From NCBI RefSeq assembly GCF_003065425.1, contig NZ_CP026949.1, forward strand, positions 2,914,001 to 2,978,000: DNA of 64,000 nt. Direction: 5' to 3'. The first letter of the stretch is position 1; each line of letters opens with the position of its first letter. This DNA is from Mycetocola zhujimingii (lineage in GTDB: Bacteria > Actinomycetota > Actinomycetes > Actinomycetales > Microbacteriaceae). Under the pieces are notes generated by a model that was given only the letters and a program-made list of their open reading frames with translations, had not been told where the DNA came from and ran no database searches. The position numbers and the translations under genes were made by a program. Shown one piece after another: positions 27,552 through 35,786 of the stretch.

Positions 27552-27908
27552 ATGAAGCGCATCACACACAGTGGCGGGTCATTCGTCACGGGCAACGCGA
27601 TCACGGCGGCGCTTCTCGAGTACACAACAACGGTGGCAGACGCAGAACACAGCGTCACCGTCGATATCACTGTCCTCGAAGAACACGGCGAGACCTCCGT
27701 CCACACCATCCTCCTCAGCCAGGCCAGCCAGTTCGACGTCGCAGACGTGGGCGGCATCACGGCGGAGGAAGAAGCGCGACGCTTTCCCGTTCCGGAAATG
27801 CCGCAGGTCGGCATCAGAGGCACCGTGGAAGAGGGCACCGGCGCGGCCCGGACCGCCGAAGATTTCAATCACGTCATGGACGAGCTCGATGCAGGGTTGG
27901 GACAGTAA
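27552..27908 (+). CDS. Conserved hypothetical protein paired with DUF7882 gene
   Basis: The 118-residue acidic protein begins MKRITHSGGSFVTGNAIT and includes EHSVTVDITVLEEHGETSVHTILLSQASQ and an acidic C-terminal helix. I do not recognise a family. The start was placed at 27552 because TATGGT seven bases upstream looks like a -10 box for a leaderless transcript; the in-frame ATG at 27540 falls inside that box. The next gene starts four bases after its stop. Confidence 0.68.
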   Translation: MKRITHSGGSFVTGNAITAALLEYTTTVADAEHSVTVDITVLEEHGETSVHTILLSQASQFDVADVGGITAEEEARRFPVPEMPQVGIRGTVEEGTGAARTAEDFNHVMDELDAGLGQ

Positions 27909-27911
27909 ATC

Positions 27912-28232
27912 ATGGGCAAATTCATCTACGGAACCCCGTCGATCTCCGTCGAGTTCGACGACCGGGTACTCGCGCACCTCAAGGTCGTCATCCTGTCGAA
28001 GGTTCGGCGCGGTGAGAGCTTCACGTTCTCCTGGGACTACACCGTCGCCTCGGGCAGCGGACACAGCTCGATCTGGATCCACCCCACCATCCCGCTCCAG
28101 TTCGACTTCGTGGGGAGCCGGGAGCCTCAGCTCAACCGGGCATGGGTCGAAGAACTCGTCAAGCTGGCCAACTCCCCGGCGGGCTTACGGGTGATCCCGG
28201 AGCCGAACGAGCCCGCGACGGCAAACCGCTAG
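27912..28232 (+). CDS. DUF7882 family protein
   Basis: The 106-residue protein begins MGKFIYGTPSISVEFDDRVLAHLKVVILSKVRRGESF and has SSIWIHPTIPLQFDF and NRAWVEELVKLANSPAGLRVIPEP, which mark DUF7882, a family largely confined to Microbacteriaceae and formerly mis-annotated as ATP-dependent DNA ligase. The function is unknown. It forms a two-gene unit with the preceding gene. Confidence 0.82.
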   Translation: MGKFIYGTPSISVEFDDRVLAHLKVVILSKVRRGESFTFSWDYTVASGSGHSSIWIHPTIPLQFDFVGSREPQLNRAWVEELVKLANSPAGLRVIPEPNEPATANR

Positions 28233-28267
28233 CTCGGCACCTTTCCGGCCGACTCGAGCGCGAGCGC

Positions 28268-28537
28268 TCAGAGCAAGTCGGCGATGTCCCACGTTGAGTG
28301 GTCCTCGAACGTCGCCCCGGTTTCCTGATCGTCGTCGGGAACGTCGAGGGCGGCAAGGGTGACCGCGACGCCCGGGCCGATCAGCACGCTCACAGCAGCA
28401 CCTCCCACCATCGTCAGGTCGACGAAGCGCCCTCCGGCGACCACTGCGCGTTCGACCTCGGCTTTCACCGAAGCGGCGTCGGTCCCCTCCGCAAGCACGT
28501 AGGAATGCCCCTCGACCGTCAGGATCGTGCGCTGCAT
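28268..28537 (-). CDS. Small hypothetical protein, paralogue 1 (MQRT family)
   Basis: The 89-residue protein begins MQRTILTVEGHSYVLAEGTD, contains EVERAVVAGGRFVDLTMVGGAAVSVLIGPGVAVTL and ends STWDIADLL. It is clearly paralogous to the protein at 41595-41873, sharing the opening MQRT, GGRF(V/I)DLTVVG and the terminal WDI(A/S)DL(L/F). The fold is probably a small alpha/beta module. AGGAGG precedes the ATG. No function is known to me. Confidence 0.72.
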   Translation of the reverse strand: MQRTILTVEGHSYVLAEGTDAASVKAEVERAVVAGGRFVDLTMVGGAAVSVLIGPGVAVTLAALDVPDDDQETGATFEDHSTWDIADLL

Positions 28538-28818
28538 CGGAGTCCCTCCTGGTTCGGGCATCGACAGACGGCCCACGCTACAGCTGAAACCGCGAAACAG
28601 TAAGACATTCCCCGTCATACATATGAATCGCACAGGCGGCTCGTAACCGCACCCGCGGGCGGGCCGTGCTCGGACGACAACGGTCGCTTACGCCGGCGGA
28701 CGCGTTACTCGGCCATAAACGGCTGCTGTTCTCCAGAAAATGCAGCCGTTTGTGACCGAGCAACGGCCGAGCAGCCCTTTGTGACCGAGCAGCCATTTGT
28801 GGGCGAGCAGCGGATGCC
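28538..28818. repeat. Dispersed palindromic repeat family A, locus 6, within a gene-free spacer
   Basis: The ~300-base spacer between the MQRT gene and the FGE gene contains a full family A unit (28703-28764): TTACTCGGCCATAAACGGCTGC and its partner GCAGCCGTTTGTGACCGAG. A preceding partial left arm and two extra right arms (CAGCCCTTTGTGACCGAGCA, CAGCCATTTGTGGGCGAGCA) extend to 28811. The stem reads CGGCTGC/GCAGCCG instead of CGGTCGC/GCGACCG, so both sides have changed together. No gene is seen. Confidence 0.78.
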
Positions 28819-28850
28819 GTGACGCGCGTCAGGCGCGCAGCGCGCGTCAC
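28819..28850 (-). terminator. Hairpin overlapping the stop codon of the FGE gene
   Basis: GTGACGCGCG (28819-28828) and CGCGCGTCAC (28841-28850) pair perfectly over ten bases with a 12-base loop. The right arm includes the stop codon of the FGE gene. There is no T tract. It may end the sulfatase operon transcript or protect its 3' end. Confidence 0.5.
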
Positions 28851-30022
28851 GCGTCGCGCGCGCAGCGGAACCCGAGGTGGGTCGTCGCCGAATCCTCGGT
28901 CTGTGGCGACCTCGCCGCCGGCCGATACCTCATGCAGTACTCGGGGGCACAGAGGTGCGAGCCGCCCTTCGTCACGTGGCTGACCGCCGGGTTGGGCGCG
29001 CCGGCAGGCTGCGCAGCCACAACCGGCACGGCCTGCGCCAGCCCGTCCGTAGATGCCGCCGACGACCCAGCCGTCGACCCGCCCGCCGCCGACCCAGCAG
29101 GCACGGCGGCCGCCGCACCGGACACAGCGCCCGCGGCAGACGCACCCGATGCACTGGAGGTGGACACACCGCCGGGCACGGGCGACGAATCGGCAGAGCG
29201 CATGCCCGTGCCCGAATCCGACGGCCCGCACATGCATCCGTCACCGCATCCACCGGCGGAGGCACTCGCCGCAGCGGTCCCGAGCAGGTTCGTCGCCATC
29301 GCCCGACGCGCGCGGTGGTCGGGGGTGAACACCGAGGTGGTCCACTCCCAGACGTTGCCGATCATGTCGACGAGCCCGAATTCGTTGGCCGGGAACGTCC
29401 CAACCGGCGATGTCCCGACCCAGCCATGAGCACCGGTGTTGCGATACGGAAACGACCCCTGCCAGGTGTTCGCGAGCAGCCGGCCGTCCGGAGCGAGCTC
29501 GGAACCCCAGGCATAATCGAGCCCGTCGACTCCCCCGCGTGCCGCGCGCTCCCACTCGACCTCGGTCGGCAGTCGCTTGCCCGCCCACGCGGCGTACGCG
29601 GAGGCATCCGTGAAGCACACCTGCACGACCGGGTGATCCTCACGCCCGTCGATATCGGACTCCGGACCGAACGGATGCCGCCAGCTCGCCCCGGTCTGCC
29701 AGCTCCACCACGCACGCCAATTGCGCAGGTCGACCGGGCCATCGGTCGCGCGGAACGCGAGACTCCCGGCCGCACGGTCAGCCTCGCTCAGCTGCGGATA
29801 CTCGGCCGCCTCGAGGGCGCGTTCTGCGACGGTGACGTACCCGGTGGCATCCACGAATTCAGCGAATTGCCGGTTCGTCACCGGATGCCGGTCGAGGTCG
29901 AACGCGGCGACGGTGGCGCGGTGCGCCGGGGCCTCTTCCGGATAGAAGGAGTCGGAACCCATGACGAAGGTTCCGCCGGGGATCCGCACCATGTCCACCC
30001 CGATCGCCACGGACATCGCCAT
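28847..30022 (-). CDS. Formylglycine-generating enzyme (sulfatase-modifying factor) with an expanded loop
   Basis: The 391-residue protein has FGE-sulfatase motifs: MVRIPGGTFVMGSDSFYPEEAPAHR, HPVVQVCFTDASAYAAWAGKRLPTEVEWERAARGG, and the catalytic segment SHLCAPEYCMRYRPAAR with Cys358 and Cys363 in the spacing used for copper binding. It converts the active-site Cys of sulfatases to formylglycine in the cytoplasm. Between EWTTSVFTP and KGGSHLC there are ~110 residues of Ala/Ser/Gly-rich sequence with CGDGCMC, about twice the usual loop length. AGGAGG precedes the ATG. It ends an operon with two sulfatases. Confidence 0.9.
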   Translation of the reverse strand: MAMSVAIGVDMVRIPGGTFVMGSDSFYPEEAPAHRATVAAFDLDRHPVTNRQFAEFVDATGYVTVAERALEAAEYPQLSEADRAAGSLAFRATDGPVDLRNWRAWWSWQTGASWRHPFGPESDIDGREDHPVVQVCFTDASAYAAWAGKRLPTEVEWERAARGGVDGLDYAWGSELAPDGRLLANTWQGSFPYRNTGAHGWVGTSPVGTFPANEFGLVDMIGNVWEWTTSVFTPDHRARRAMATNLLGTAAASASAGGCGDGCMCGPSDSGTGMRSADSSPVPGGVSTSSASGASAAGAVSGAAAAVPAGSAAGGSTAGSSAASTDGLAQAVPVVAAQPAGAPNPAVSHVTKGGSHLCAPEYCMRYRPAARSPQTEDSATTHLGFRCARDA

Positions 30023-30031
30023 CGCTGCCTC

Positions 30032-31471
30032 CTAGTTCGCCGAACCGACGCCGGCCGGAACCGGCTGCGACGAGTGGGGCGCATCGCCCAGCTCGGCCTG
30101 AAGCTGCCACAAGCGCACCTTCAGGTCGTCACGGATTTCAGTGTAACGAGCCGAGTGGTACACGTTGTTGAGCTCCTCGGGGTCCTCAGCGAGGTCGTAC
30201 ATCTCCCACTCGGGCGGGTAGACGTGTTCGCTCGAACCGGCCAGACCCATCCCGTCGTTGTAGAAGTAGATGAGCTTGTAGCGGTCGGTGCGGATGCCGT
30301 AGTGCGCGAGTGCGTGGTGGTGCTGATCGTCGTTCTCGTAATACCTGTAGTAGACCGAGTCCTGCGTCGGCTCGTCCGACCCGGTGAGCTGCGGCCAGAA
30401 GCTGACCCCCTGCATCCGTTCGTGCGGGGTGATGCCGACAGCGTCGAGGATCGTCTGGGCGAAGTCGACGTTGGTGACGAGCTGCTCGATCGGTTTCGAC
30501 GGGGACACCCGGTTGGGGTAGCTGATGACCAGCGGCATCCGAATCGATTCTTCGTACATGAAGCGCTTGTCGAACCAGCCGTGGTCGCCGAGGAAGAAGC
30601 CCTGGTCCGACGTGTACATCAGCATCGTGTCGTCGAAGTCGCCGCGATCGCGGAGCCAGTCGATGACCCGGCCGACGTTGTCGTCGACGGATGCCACACA
30701 CGCGAGATAGTCCTCCATGTAGCGCTGGTATTTCCACAGGGCGAGCTCATCGGGCGTAAGGTCCTCGGGCGGAGCGACCTTGAGGTCGCTGGAGTTCAGG
30801 TAGTCGGCCACACGCATTGTCGCGTGCCTGGCTGCCATCGAGCGGGTGGCGTAGTCGTCGTCGAAGGTGCTCGGAACCGGAATGGTCGAGCCGGCGTACA
30901 TGCCCTTGTGCTTGTCGTCGGGCTCCCAGGCGCGGTGCGGCGCCTTGTGGTGAATGAGGAGGCACCACGGCTCGTCGCCCTCGAGTGAGTCGACCCAGTT
31001 CATCGACAGGTCGGTGATGATGTCTGTCGCGTAACCGGGCTCGATGTGCACGCCGTCCTCGGTCAGGATCTGCGGGTCGAAGTACTCGCCCTGCCCGCGC
31101 AGCACTGCCCAGTAGTCGAAGCTCTGCGGGTCGTGCCCCTCACCCTCGCCCATGTGCCACTTGCCGACGATGCCCGTGCGGTAGCCGGCCTCCTTGAGCT
31201 GCGACACGAAGGTCGGCTGGCTCGCGTCGATCGGGGTGTCAAGCGTCGTCACCTCGTTGATGTGGCTGTGAGTGCCGGTGAGGATCGACGCGCGGCTCGG
31301 GGTGCAGAGCGCATTGGTGCAGAAGCAATTGTCGACGCGCACTCCGGCGTCGGCGATCTCATCGATGCGCGGGGTCGTGTTCACCACCGAGCCATAGGCG
31401 CTGATCGCGTGCGACGCGTGGTCGTCGGTGAGGATCAGGACGATGTTCGGCCGTCGGGATGGGGTGGTCAT
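30032..31471 (-). CDS. Type I sulfatase, cytoplasmic (first of pair)
   Basis: The 479-residue protein starts RPNIVLILTDDHASHAISAYG with metal-ligand Asp residues, has the formylglycine motif CTPSRASILTG with Cys56 as the modified residue, and later SDQGFFLGDHGWFDKRFMYEESIRMPL with metal and sulfate ligands. It hydrolyses a sulfate ester. No signal peptide is present, so the substrate must be imported, consistent with the ABC transporter in the same operon. The C-terminal part (GIRTDRYKLIYFYN, WEMYDLAEDPEELNNVY) is typical of choline-sulfatase/heparan-type members; the true substrate is unknown. Confidence 0.92.
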   Translation of the reverse strand: MTTPSRRPNIVLILTDDHASHAISAYGSVVNTTPRIDEIADAGVRVDNCFCTNALCTPSRASILTGTHSHINEVTTLDTPIDASQPTFVSQLKEAGYRTGIVGKWHMGEGEGHDPQSFDYWAVLRGQGEYFDPQILTEDGVHIEPGYATDIITDLSMNWVDSLEGDEPWCLLIHHKAPHRAWEPDDKHKGMYAGSTIPVPSTFDDDYATRSMAARHATMRVADYLNSSDLKVAPPEDLTPDELALWKYQRYMEDYLACVASVDDNVGRVIDWLRDRGDFDDTMLMYTSDQGFFLGDHGWFDKRFMYEESIRMPLVISYPNRVSPSKPIEQLVTNVDFAQTILDAVGITPHERMQGVSFWPQLTGSDEPTQDSVYYRYYENDDQHHHALAHYGIRTDRYKLIYFYNDGMGLAGSSEHVYPPEWEMYDLAEDPEELNNVYHSARYTEIRDDLKVRLWQLQAELGDAPHSSQPVPAGVGSAN

Positions 31472-31547
31472 GGTTCTCGCTTCGTGGTTTGGTCGGATGC
31501 TGCACCCGGCGCCCGGATGACGTTTCGGATGCCGCGGGGCACCCTGG

Positions 31548-33044
31548 TTACTTCTGGTAGGCCGCGTCGTCGAATCCGCTGAGGGAAGGGTCGTAGCCGA
31601 CTCCCCCGACGTCGTACATCGTCGTCATCCAGTGATAAAACTTGTCGCCGCGCTCGCGCAAGAGGTCGTACAGTCGCTGCATCATCGACTCGCGGATCTC
31701 CGCCATGTCCGGCAGCGTGTAGACGTTGTTGAGCTCGTCCGGGTCGCGCAGGAGATCGTAGAGCTCGTTGACCGATTCCGGGTTGACGACCAGTTTGTAT
31801 CTGTCGTTGCGAAGCATCCGCTGGGCGATCGGGAAATGGTGTCCGTGATACTCGCAGACGATGTCGTCCGCCCAGTCCGGATGCTCGCCAGACACCAGCG
31901 GAACGAGGCTCCGCGAGTCGACGGCCGAACTCTGGTCGATCCCGGCGAGGTCGAGGAACGTCGCCGTGCAGTCGAGAAGGCTCACGAACTCATCACGGAC
32001 CTGCCCGGCTGGAGCACCGGGGATGCGAACGATGCCCGGGGTGCGATAGATGTCTTCGTACATGGCCGGCCCCTTATCGTGCAGCCGGTGTGAGCCGGTG
32101 AACTCGCCGTGGTCGCAGCTGAAGAACACGGCGGTGTCGTCGGTGAGACCGAGCCGGTCCATCGCCTCCATAACGCGCCCGATCTGTTCATCGATGAGCG
32201 TCACGTAACCCCAATAGATCGCGATGAGCTTGCGGCTCGTCTCGATCGGCATGGTGTCGAATGCCCAGTGGTCGCTGTAGTTCTGCTGCACCGGGGGTTT
32301 GCCGGCGAAGGTCTCGGCGATCGATTTGGGCAGTTCGATGTCGGCCGGGTCGAACCTGTCGAAGTACTCGTTCGGAACCACATACGGCAGGTGCGGGCCG
32401 AAGAAGTGCAGGCCGAGGAAGAACGGTGTTCCGTCCTTCGCGTTGTCAGCGGCGTAGCGTTCGAGCATTTCGATGGCGCGGGTGGCCAGGTAATACTCGA
32501 ACGTCGCCTCGACCGGCTGGTGCAGCCGAGCGGCGAGCAGGTTGCCCGGCCCGCCGTTCGGCAGCGTCCCACGGATTTGATCACTGATCTCGTACGGCGG
32601 GAGGCCGTGCTCGGTCAGGTAGGCCAGGTAATCCTCGTTCTCCACCGGGTTGTGCCAGCCGGGCAGGTCGGGCCCGTCGAAGCCGTAGTACGCGGCGTTC
32701 TTCTCGTTGCCCGCGTGCCATTTGCCGATCAGTCCTGTGTTGTATCCCTCGGCGCGAAGCGCTTCAGGGAAGGTGAACTGACCATCGGGGAGATCCTCCA
32801 GATAACCGACATTGCGCTCGTGGTTGGCGAGCAGCTTGTGCCGGAACGGCGCCTGCCCCGTGAGCAGGCTCGCGCGGGCGGGCGTGCAAATCGCGGTGGG
32901 TGTGTACCACCGGTCAAAGCGCGTGCCCGTGCGAGCCAGCTCATCGAGAACGGGCGTCTCGGCCAGCGAGTTGCCATACGCACCGAGCGTGTCGACCCGG
33001 TGCTGGTCGGTCATCAGGAAGAGGATATTGCTGGCCTTCGTCAC
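31548..33044 (-). CDS. Type I sulfatase, cytoplasmic (second of pair)
   Basis: The 498-residue protein starts ASNILFLMTDQHRVDTLGAYGN, carries CTPARASLLTG with Cys53 as the formylglycine precursor, and has FSCDHGEFTGSHRLHDKGPAMYEDIYRTPG. There is no signal peptide. It differs substantially from its neighbour, so the two likely act on different positions or linkages. The start is GTG immediately after the TAG stop of the substrate-binding protein gene. The C-terminus includes YELYDLLRDPDELNNVY-like sequence common in this class. Confidence 0.92.
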   Translation of the reverse strand: MTKASNILFLMTDQHRVDTLGAYGNSLAETPVLDELARTGTRFDRWYTPTAICTPARASLLTGQAPFRHKLLANHERNVGYLEDLPDGQFTFPEALRAEGYNTGLIGKWHAGNEKNAAYYGFDGPDLPGWHNPVENEDYLAYLTEHGLPPYEISDQIRGTLPNGGPGNLLAARLHQPVEATFEYYLATRAIEMLERYAADNAKDGTPFFLGLHFFGPHLPYVVPNEYFDRFDPADIELPKSIAETFAGKPPVQQNYSDHWAFDTMPIETSRKLIAIYWGYVTLIDEQIGRVMEAMDRLGLTDDTAVFFSCDHGEFTGSHRLHDKGPAMYEDIYRTPGIVRIPGAPAGQVRDEFVSLLDCTATFLDLAGIDQSSAVDSRSLVPLVSGEHPDWADDIVCEYHGHHFPIAQRMLRNDRYKLVVNPESVNELYDLLRDPDELNNVYTLPDMAEIRESMMQRLYDLLRERGDKFYHWMTTMYDVGGVGYDPSLSGFDDAAYQK

Positions 33045-34067
33045 CTACTTGCCGGCTCCGATGTAGAGGTCGCCGGTGTAGTACGTCGCCGGGTCGACCG
33101 GTTCGGGCAGCTTGCCAGCGCCGACGAAGTACGAGTTCATGCCCTCGAGCCAGCCGGCGACCGATCCGTCTTCGGTGAGCTCATCGAGCTCGGCCGAGGT
33201 CATGATCTTCACGTTCTTGGAGTCGGCTTCGACACTGGCTTCCTCGAGCTTGAGCATGGCGGCCGTCAGCTTGACGGTCTCGTCCATGTTTTCGGCACGG
33301 AAGTCGTTGGCGTCCCGAAGGGCGGCGATGACCTTGGAGACGGTCTCTTCGTTCTCGTCGACGAACGTCGGCGCTGAGACGAACGCGGTGGGGAAGGACA
33401 CCGTCTCGGCGAAGTCGTCGTTCTCGGCGAGGATGTTGAGGTCGGGGACCTGCTCCTCGATCGTGTTGATCAGCGGGTACCAGATGCCGGCCGCGTCGAC
33501 CTGCTTGGAGGCGAAGGCCGCGACGACGGTGGACGGGTCCATCGCCACCTTCTCGACGTCGTTGATCGACATACCGGCCGATTCGAGTGCGAGGTTGAGG
33601 ATCATGTCGCCCGAGGTGCCCTCGGGAACGGCAACCTTCTTGCCCTTGAGGTCTTCGATCGACTCGATGCCGGCCTGGGCGATCACGCGGTCGGCACTGC
33701 CGAGGGTGTTGATCGAGACAATCTTGGCCTCACCGGATGCCGGGAGCCACATCGCACCTGGGCCGATGTATCCGAAATCAAGGTCGCCGGTACCGAGCGC
33801 CTGGATCTGCAGCGGTCCGTTGGTGAAGACGCTGGTCGTCACCTCGATGCCGTGCTCCTCCCAGAGACCCTGGTCTTCCGCGACCGCGAGGAGGCTTGCT
33901 CCGTTGAAGTCGGCGATGTAGCCGAAGTTGACGGGGGTGAGTTCCTCAGGAGCAGAGGCGTCACCGCCCTCTTTACCTCCGGCGGAGTCGGAAGCGCACC
34001 CGGTGAGTGCGAGTGCGACGACTGCGACGGCGGCAACGATGCCCCGTCTGGCAAATGCGTGTGTCAT
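33045..34067 (-). CDS. ABC transporter substrate-binding lipoprotein (TauA/SsuA/NMT1-like)
   Basis: The 340-residue protein has a lipobox LALTGC with Cys24, followed by a short linker and a two-lobed NMT1-type domain: VNFGYIADFNGASLLAVAEDQGLWEEHGIEV, DFGYIGPGAMWLPASGEAKIV and DLKGKKVAVPEGTSGDMIL. This class binds sulfonates, sulfate esters, nitrate or thiamine precursors. Lying between sulfatases and TauB/TauC-like genes, it is likely the receptor for the sulfated substrate. AAGGA precedes the chosen ATG. Confidence 0.9.
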   Translation of the reverse strand: MTHAFARRGIVAAVAVVALALTGCASDSAGGKEGGDASAPEELTPVNFGYIADFNGASLLAVAEDQGLWEEHGIEVTTSVFTNGPLQIQALGTGDLDFGYIGPGAMWLPASGEAKIVSINTLGSADRVIAQAGIESIEDLKGKKVAVPEGTSGDMILNLALESAGMSINDVEKVAMDPSTVVAAFASKQVDAAGIWYPLINTIEEQVPDLNILAENDDFAETVSFPTAFVSAPTFVDENEETVSKVIAALRDANDFRAENMDETVKLTAAMLKLEEASVEADSKNVKIMTSAELDELTEDGSVAGWLEGMNSYFVGAGKLPEPVDPATYYTGDLYIGAGK

Positions 34068-34081
34068 GGTTTCCTTGAGTG

Positions 34082-34921
34082 TCAGGCCGTCAGGGTAGAC
34101 GGCGTCGAACCAGCTGCTGTGCGGGTGTTCTGGTGGTACACGGAGTGCCATACCCGGTTGCGAAGCGCGGTGAACTCGGGGCTCAGCCGCATTTCTTCGG
34201 TGCGGGGGCATGGCAGATCGACGTCGATGACGTCGAAGATTCGACCGGGGCGTGCGGCCATGACGACCACCCGGTTGGCGAGATAGACGGCCTCGTCGAC
34301 ATCGTGAGTGATGAAGACGACAGTGCGCTTCTCCTGGCTCCACGTATCGAGGAGCTGCTCCTGCAGTTTCACGCGTGTGAGGGCATCCAGTGCACCAAAC
34401 GGCTCATCCATGAGCAGGATCGTCGGGTCGACGGCGTAAGCGCGGGCGATGGCGCAGCGCTGTTTCATGCCGCCGGACAGCATCTTCGGCAGGGCGTCGG
34501 CGAACTGGCTGAGGCCCACCATCTCGATGAAGTGCTCGGCTTTCTCGCGGCGCTCTTTCGCGCCAAGTCCCGCCGTCTTGAGGCCGAACTCGACGTTCTT
34601 GCGCACGGTCAGCCACGGGAAGAGCGCGTACTGCTGGAAGATCACGCCGCGTTCAGGACCAGGTCCCGAGACGACCTTGCCGTCGACGACGGCCTGGCCG
34701 CTCGTCGGTTTATCGAGGCCGGCGAGCACGTTCATGAGGGTGCTCTTGCCGCAGCCCGATGGTCCGACCACGGTGATGAACTCGTTGTCGGCCACGTCGA
34801 GCGACACATTGTCGAGGGCGAAGAACTCCTTGCCGGCGAGGTTGTAGGTCTTGGTGACACCCTGCACGGAGATACGGGCGGGGTTGGCGGCCCCTGCGGC
34901 GAGGGGAGATGTGGTGGTCAT
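34082..34921 (-). CDS. ABC transporter ATP-binding protein (TauB/SsuB-like)
   Basis: The 279-residue protein has Walker [20 protein letters not shown], signature [14 protein letters not shown], Walker [13 protein letters not shown] and switch His in [11 protein letters not shown]. The family match to SsuB/TauB is close. It energises uptake with the coupled permease: its ATG overlaps the permease stop (ATGA). The substrate-binding gene follows 14 bp after its stop. Sulfonate or sulfate-ester import is inferred from gene context. Confidence 0.93.
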   Translation of the reverse strand: MTTTSPLAAGAANPARISVQGVTKTYNLAGKEFFALDNVSLDVADNEFITVVGPSGCGKSTLMNVLAGLDKPTSGQAVVDGKVVSGPGPERGVIFQQYALFPWLTVRKNVEFGLKTAGLGAKERREKAEHFIEMVGLSQFADALPKMLSGGMKQRCAIARAYAVDPTILLMDEPFGALDALTRVKLQEQLLDTWSQEKRTVVFITHDVDEAVYLANRVVVMAARPGRIFDVIDVDLPCPRTEEMRLSPEFTALRNRVWHSVYHQNTRTAAGSTPSTLTA

Positions 34922-35739
34922 CGGCGTTCCTGCCATCCGGTCAGTTTGGTTTCGGCGAAGAGGAGAATGCGGTCCATCAGCAGACCGAGGATCCCGATCG
35001 CGATGAGGTTGACGAAGATCGTCGGAAGGTCGTAGAAGATCTGGGCCTGCTGCATCCGGGCACCGAGTCCGTTTTGCGCTGCGATGAGCTCCGCGGCGAC
35101 GACGGTTGCCCACGAAGCGCCGAGACCGACGCGCATGCCGACGAGAATGAACGGCGTCGAGGCGGGAATGACCACGCGGACGAAGATGCCGCCGTCTTTG
35201 CTTCCGAGCACGCGAGCCGCGTTGATGAGTGTGCGGTCGACGCTGATGACTCCCTGGAAGGTGGAGATCACACACGCGAAGAACGCGGCGAGGAAGATCA
35301 CGAAGATCTTCGGTTGCTCACCGATGCCGAGGAGCACGATCACCAGCGGAATGATGGCGAGCGGCGGGATGGTCCGGAAGAACTGCACCCATGGCTCAAT
35401 GAACGCCCGTGCGACGGGGTACCAGCCCATGAGGAAACCGACGGGAATGGCGACGAGCGTACCGAGCGCGAATCCGATCAGCACGCGGCTGAGGCTTGCC
35501 GCGAGGTCGGTGGCCAGCGTTCCGTCTCCGATGACGGTTGCGGCTCGCTCGACGACTTCGACCGGGGCCGGGAGGCGGAAACCGGCGAGCGAGAATCCCC
35601 ACCAGATCAGGATGCCGGCGATGACGCTGACGACGTTGAGCACGAGAAGCATCGTGCGGTTCTTCGCGCGTACCTTCGGTGCCTTCTTCGCGGGGTCAGC
35701 CGACTGGGCGGCCATGGTCCGCGTTGCTGTGTCGGTCAT
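34918..35739 (-). CDS. ABC transporter permease (TauC/SsuC-like)
   Basis: The 273-residue protein has six predicted helices and the cytoplasmic EAA-type loop [36 protein letters not shown]. It is the membrane subunit of the importer. The ATG overlaps the stop of a 16-codon ORF that bridges the gap from the ROK regulator gene. GGAGC lies eight bases upstream. The stop overlaps the ATPase gene. Confidence 0.92.
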   Translation of the reverse strand: MTDTATRTMAAQSADPAKKAPKVRAKNRTMLLVLNVVSVIAGILIWWGFSLAGFRLPAPVEVVERAATVIGDGTLATDLAASLSRVLIGFALGTLVAIPVGFLMGWYPVARAFIEPWVQFFRTIPPLAIIPLVIVLLGIGEQPKIFVIFLAAFFACVISTFQGVISVDRTLINAARVLGSKDGGIFVRVVIPASTPFILVGMRVGLGASWATVVAAELIAAQNGLGARMQQAQIFYDLPTIFVNLIAIGILGLLMDRILLFAETKLTGWQERR

Positions 35740-35786
35740 GCGCTGTGCTCCGTGTTCGGAGTGCGCCCGTGGTTTCGGTGGGTCAT
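35736..35786 (-). CDS. 16-residue micro-ORF bridging ROK regulator and ABC permease
   Basis: The [19 protein letters not shown] begins inside the stop of the ROK gene (ATGA at 35783-35786), has a strong AAAGGA in front, and ends in a TGA that overlaps the permease ATG (ATGA at 35736-35739). Overlaps at both ends suggest a translational relay between regulator and transporter. The peptide is His-rich. I know of no family. Confidence 0.5.
   Translation of the reverse strand: MTHRNHGRTPNTEHSA

Noticed and set aside
28877-30988. A 703-codon open frame on the plus strand opposite the FGE and sulfatase genes
   Set aside because: It is antisense to well-supported enzymes, is Arg/His/Val-rich without any family motif, and is explained by the high GC content at third codon positions.
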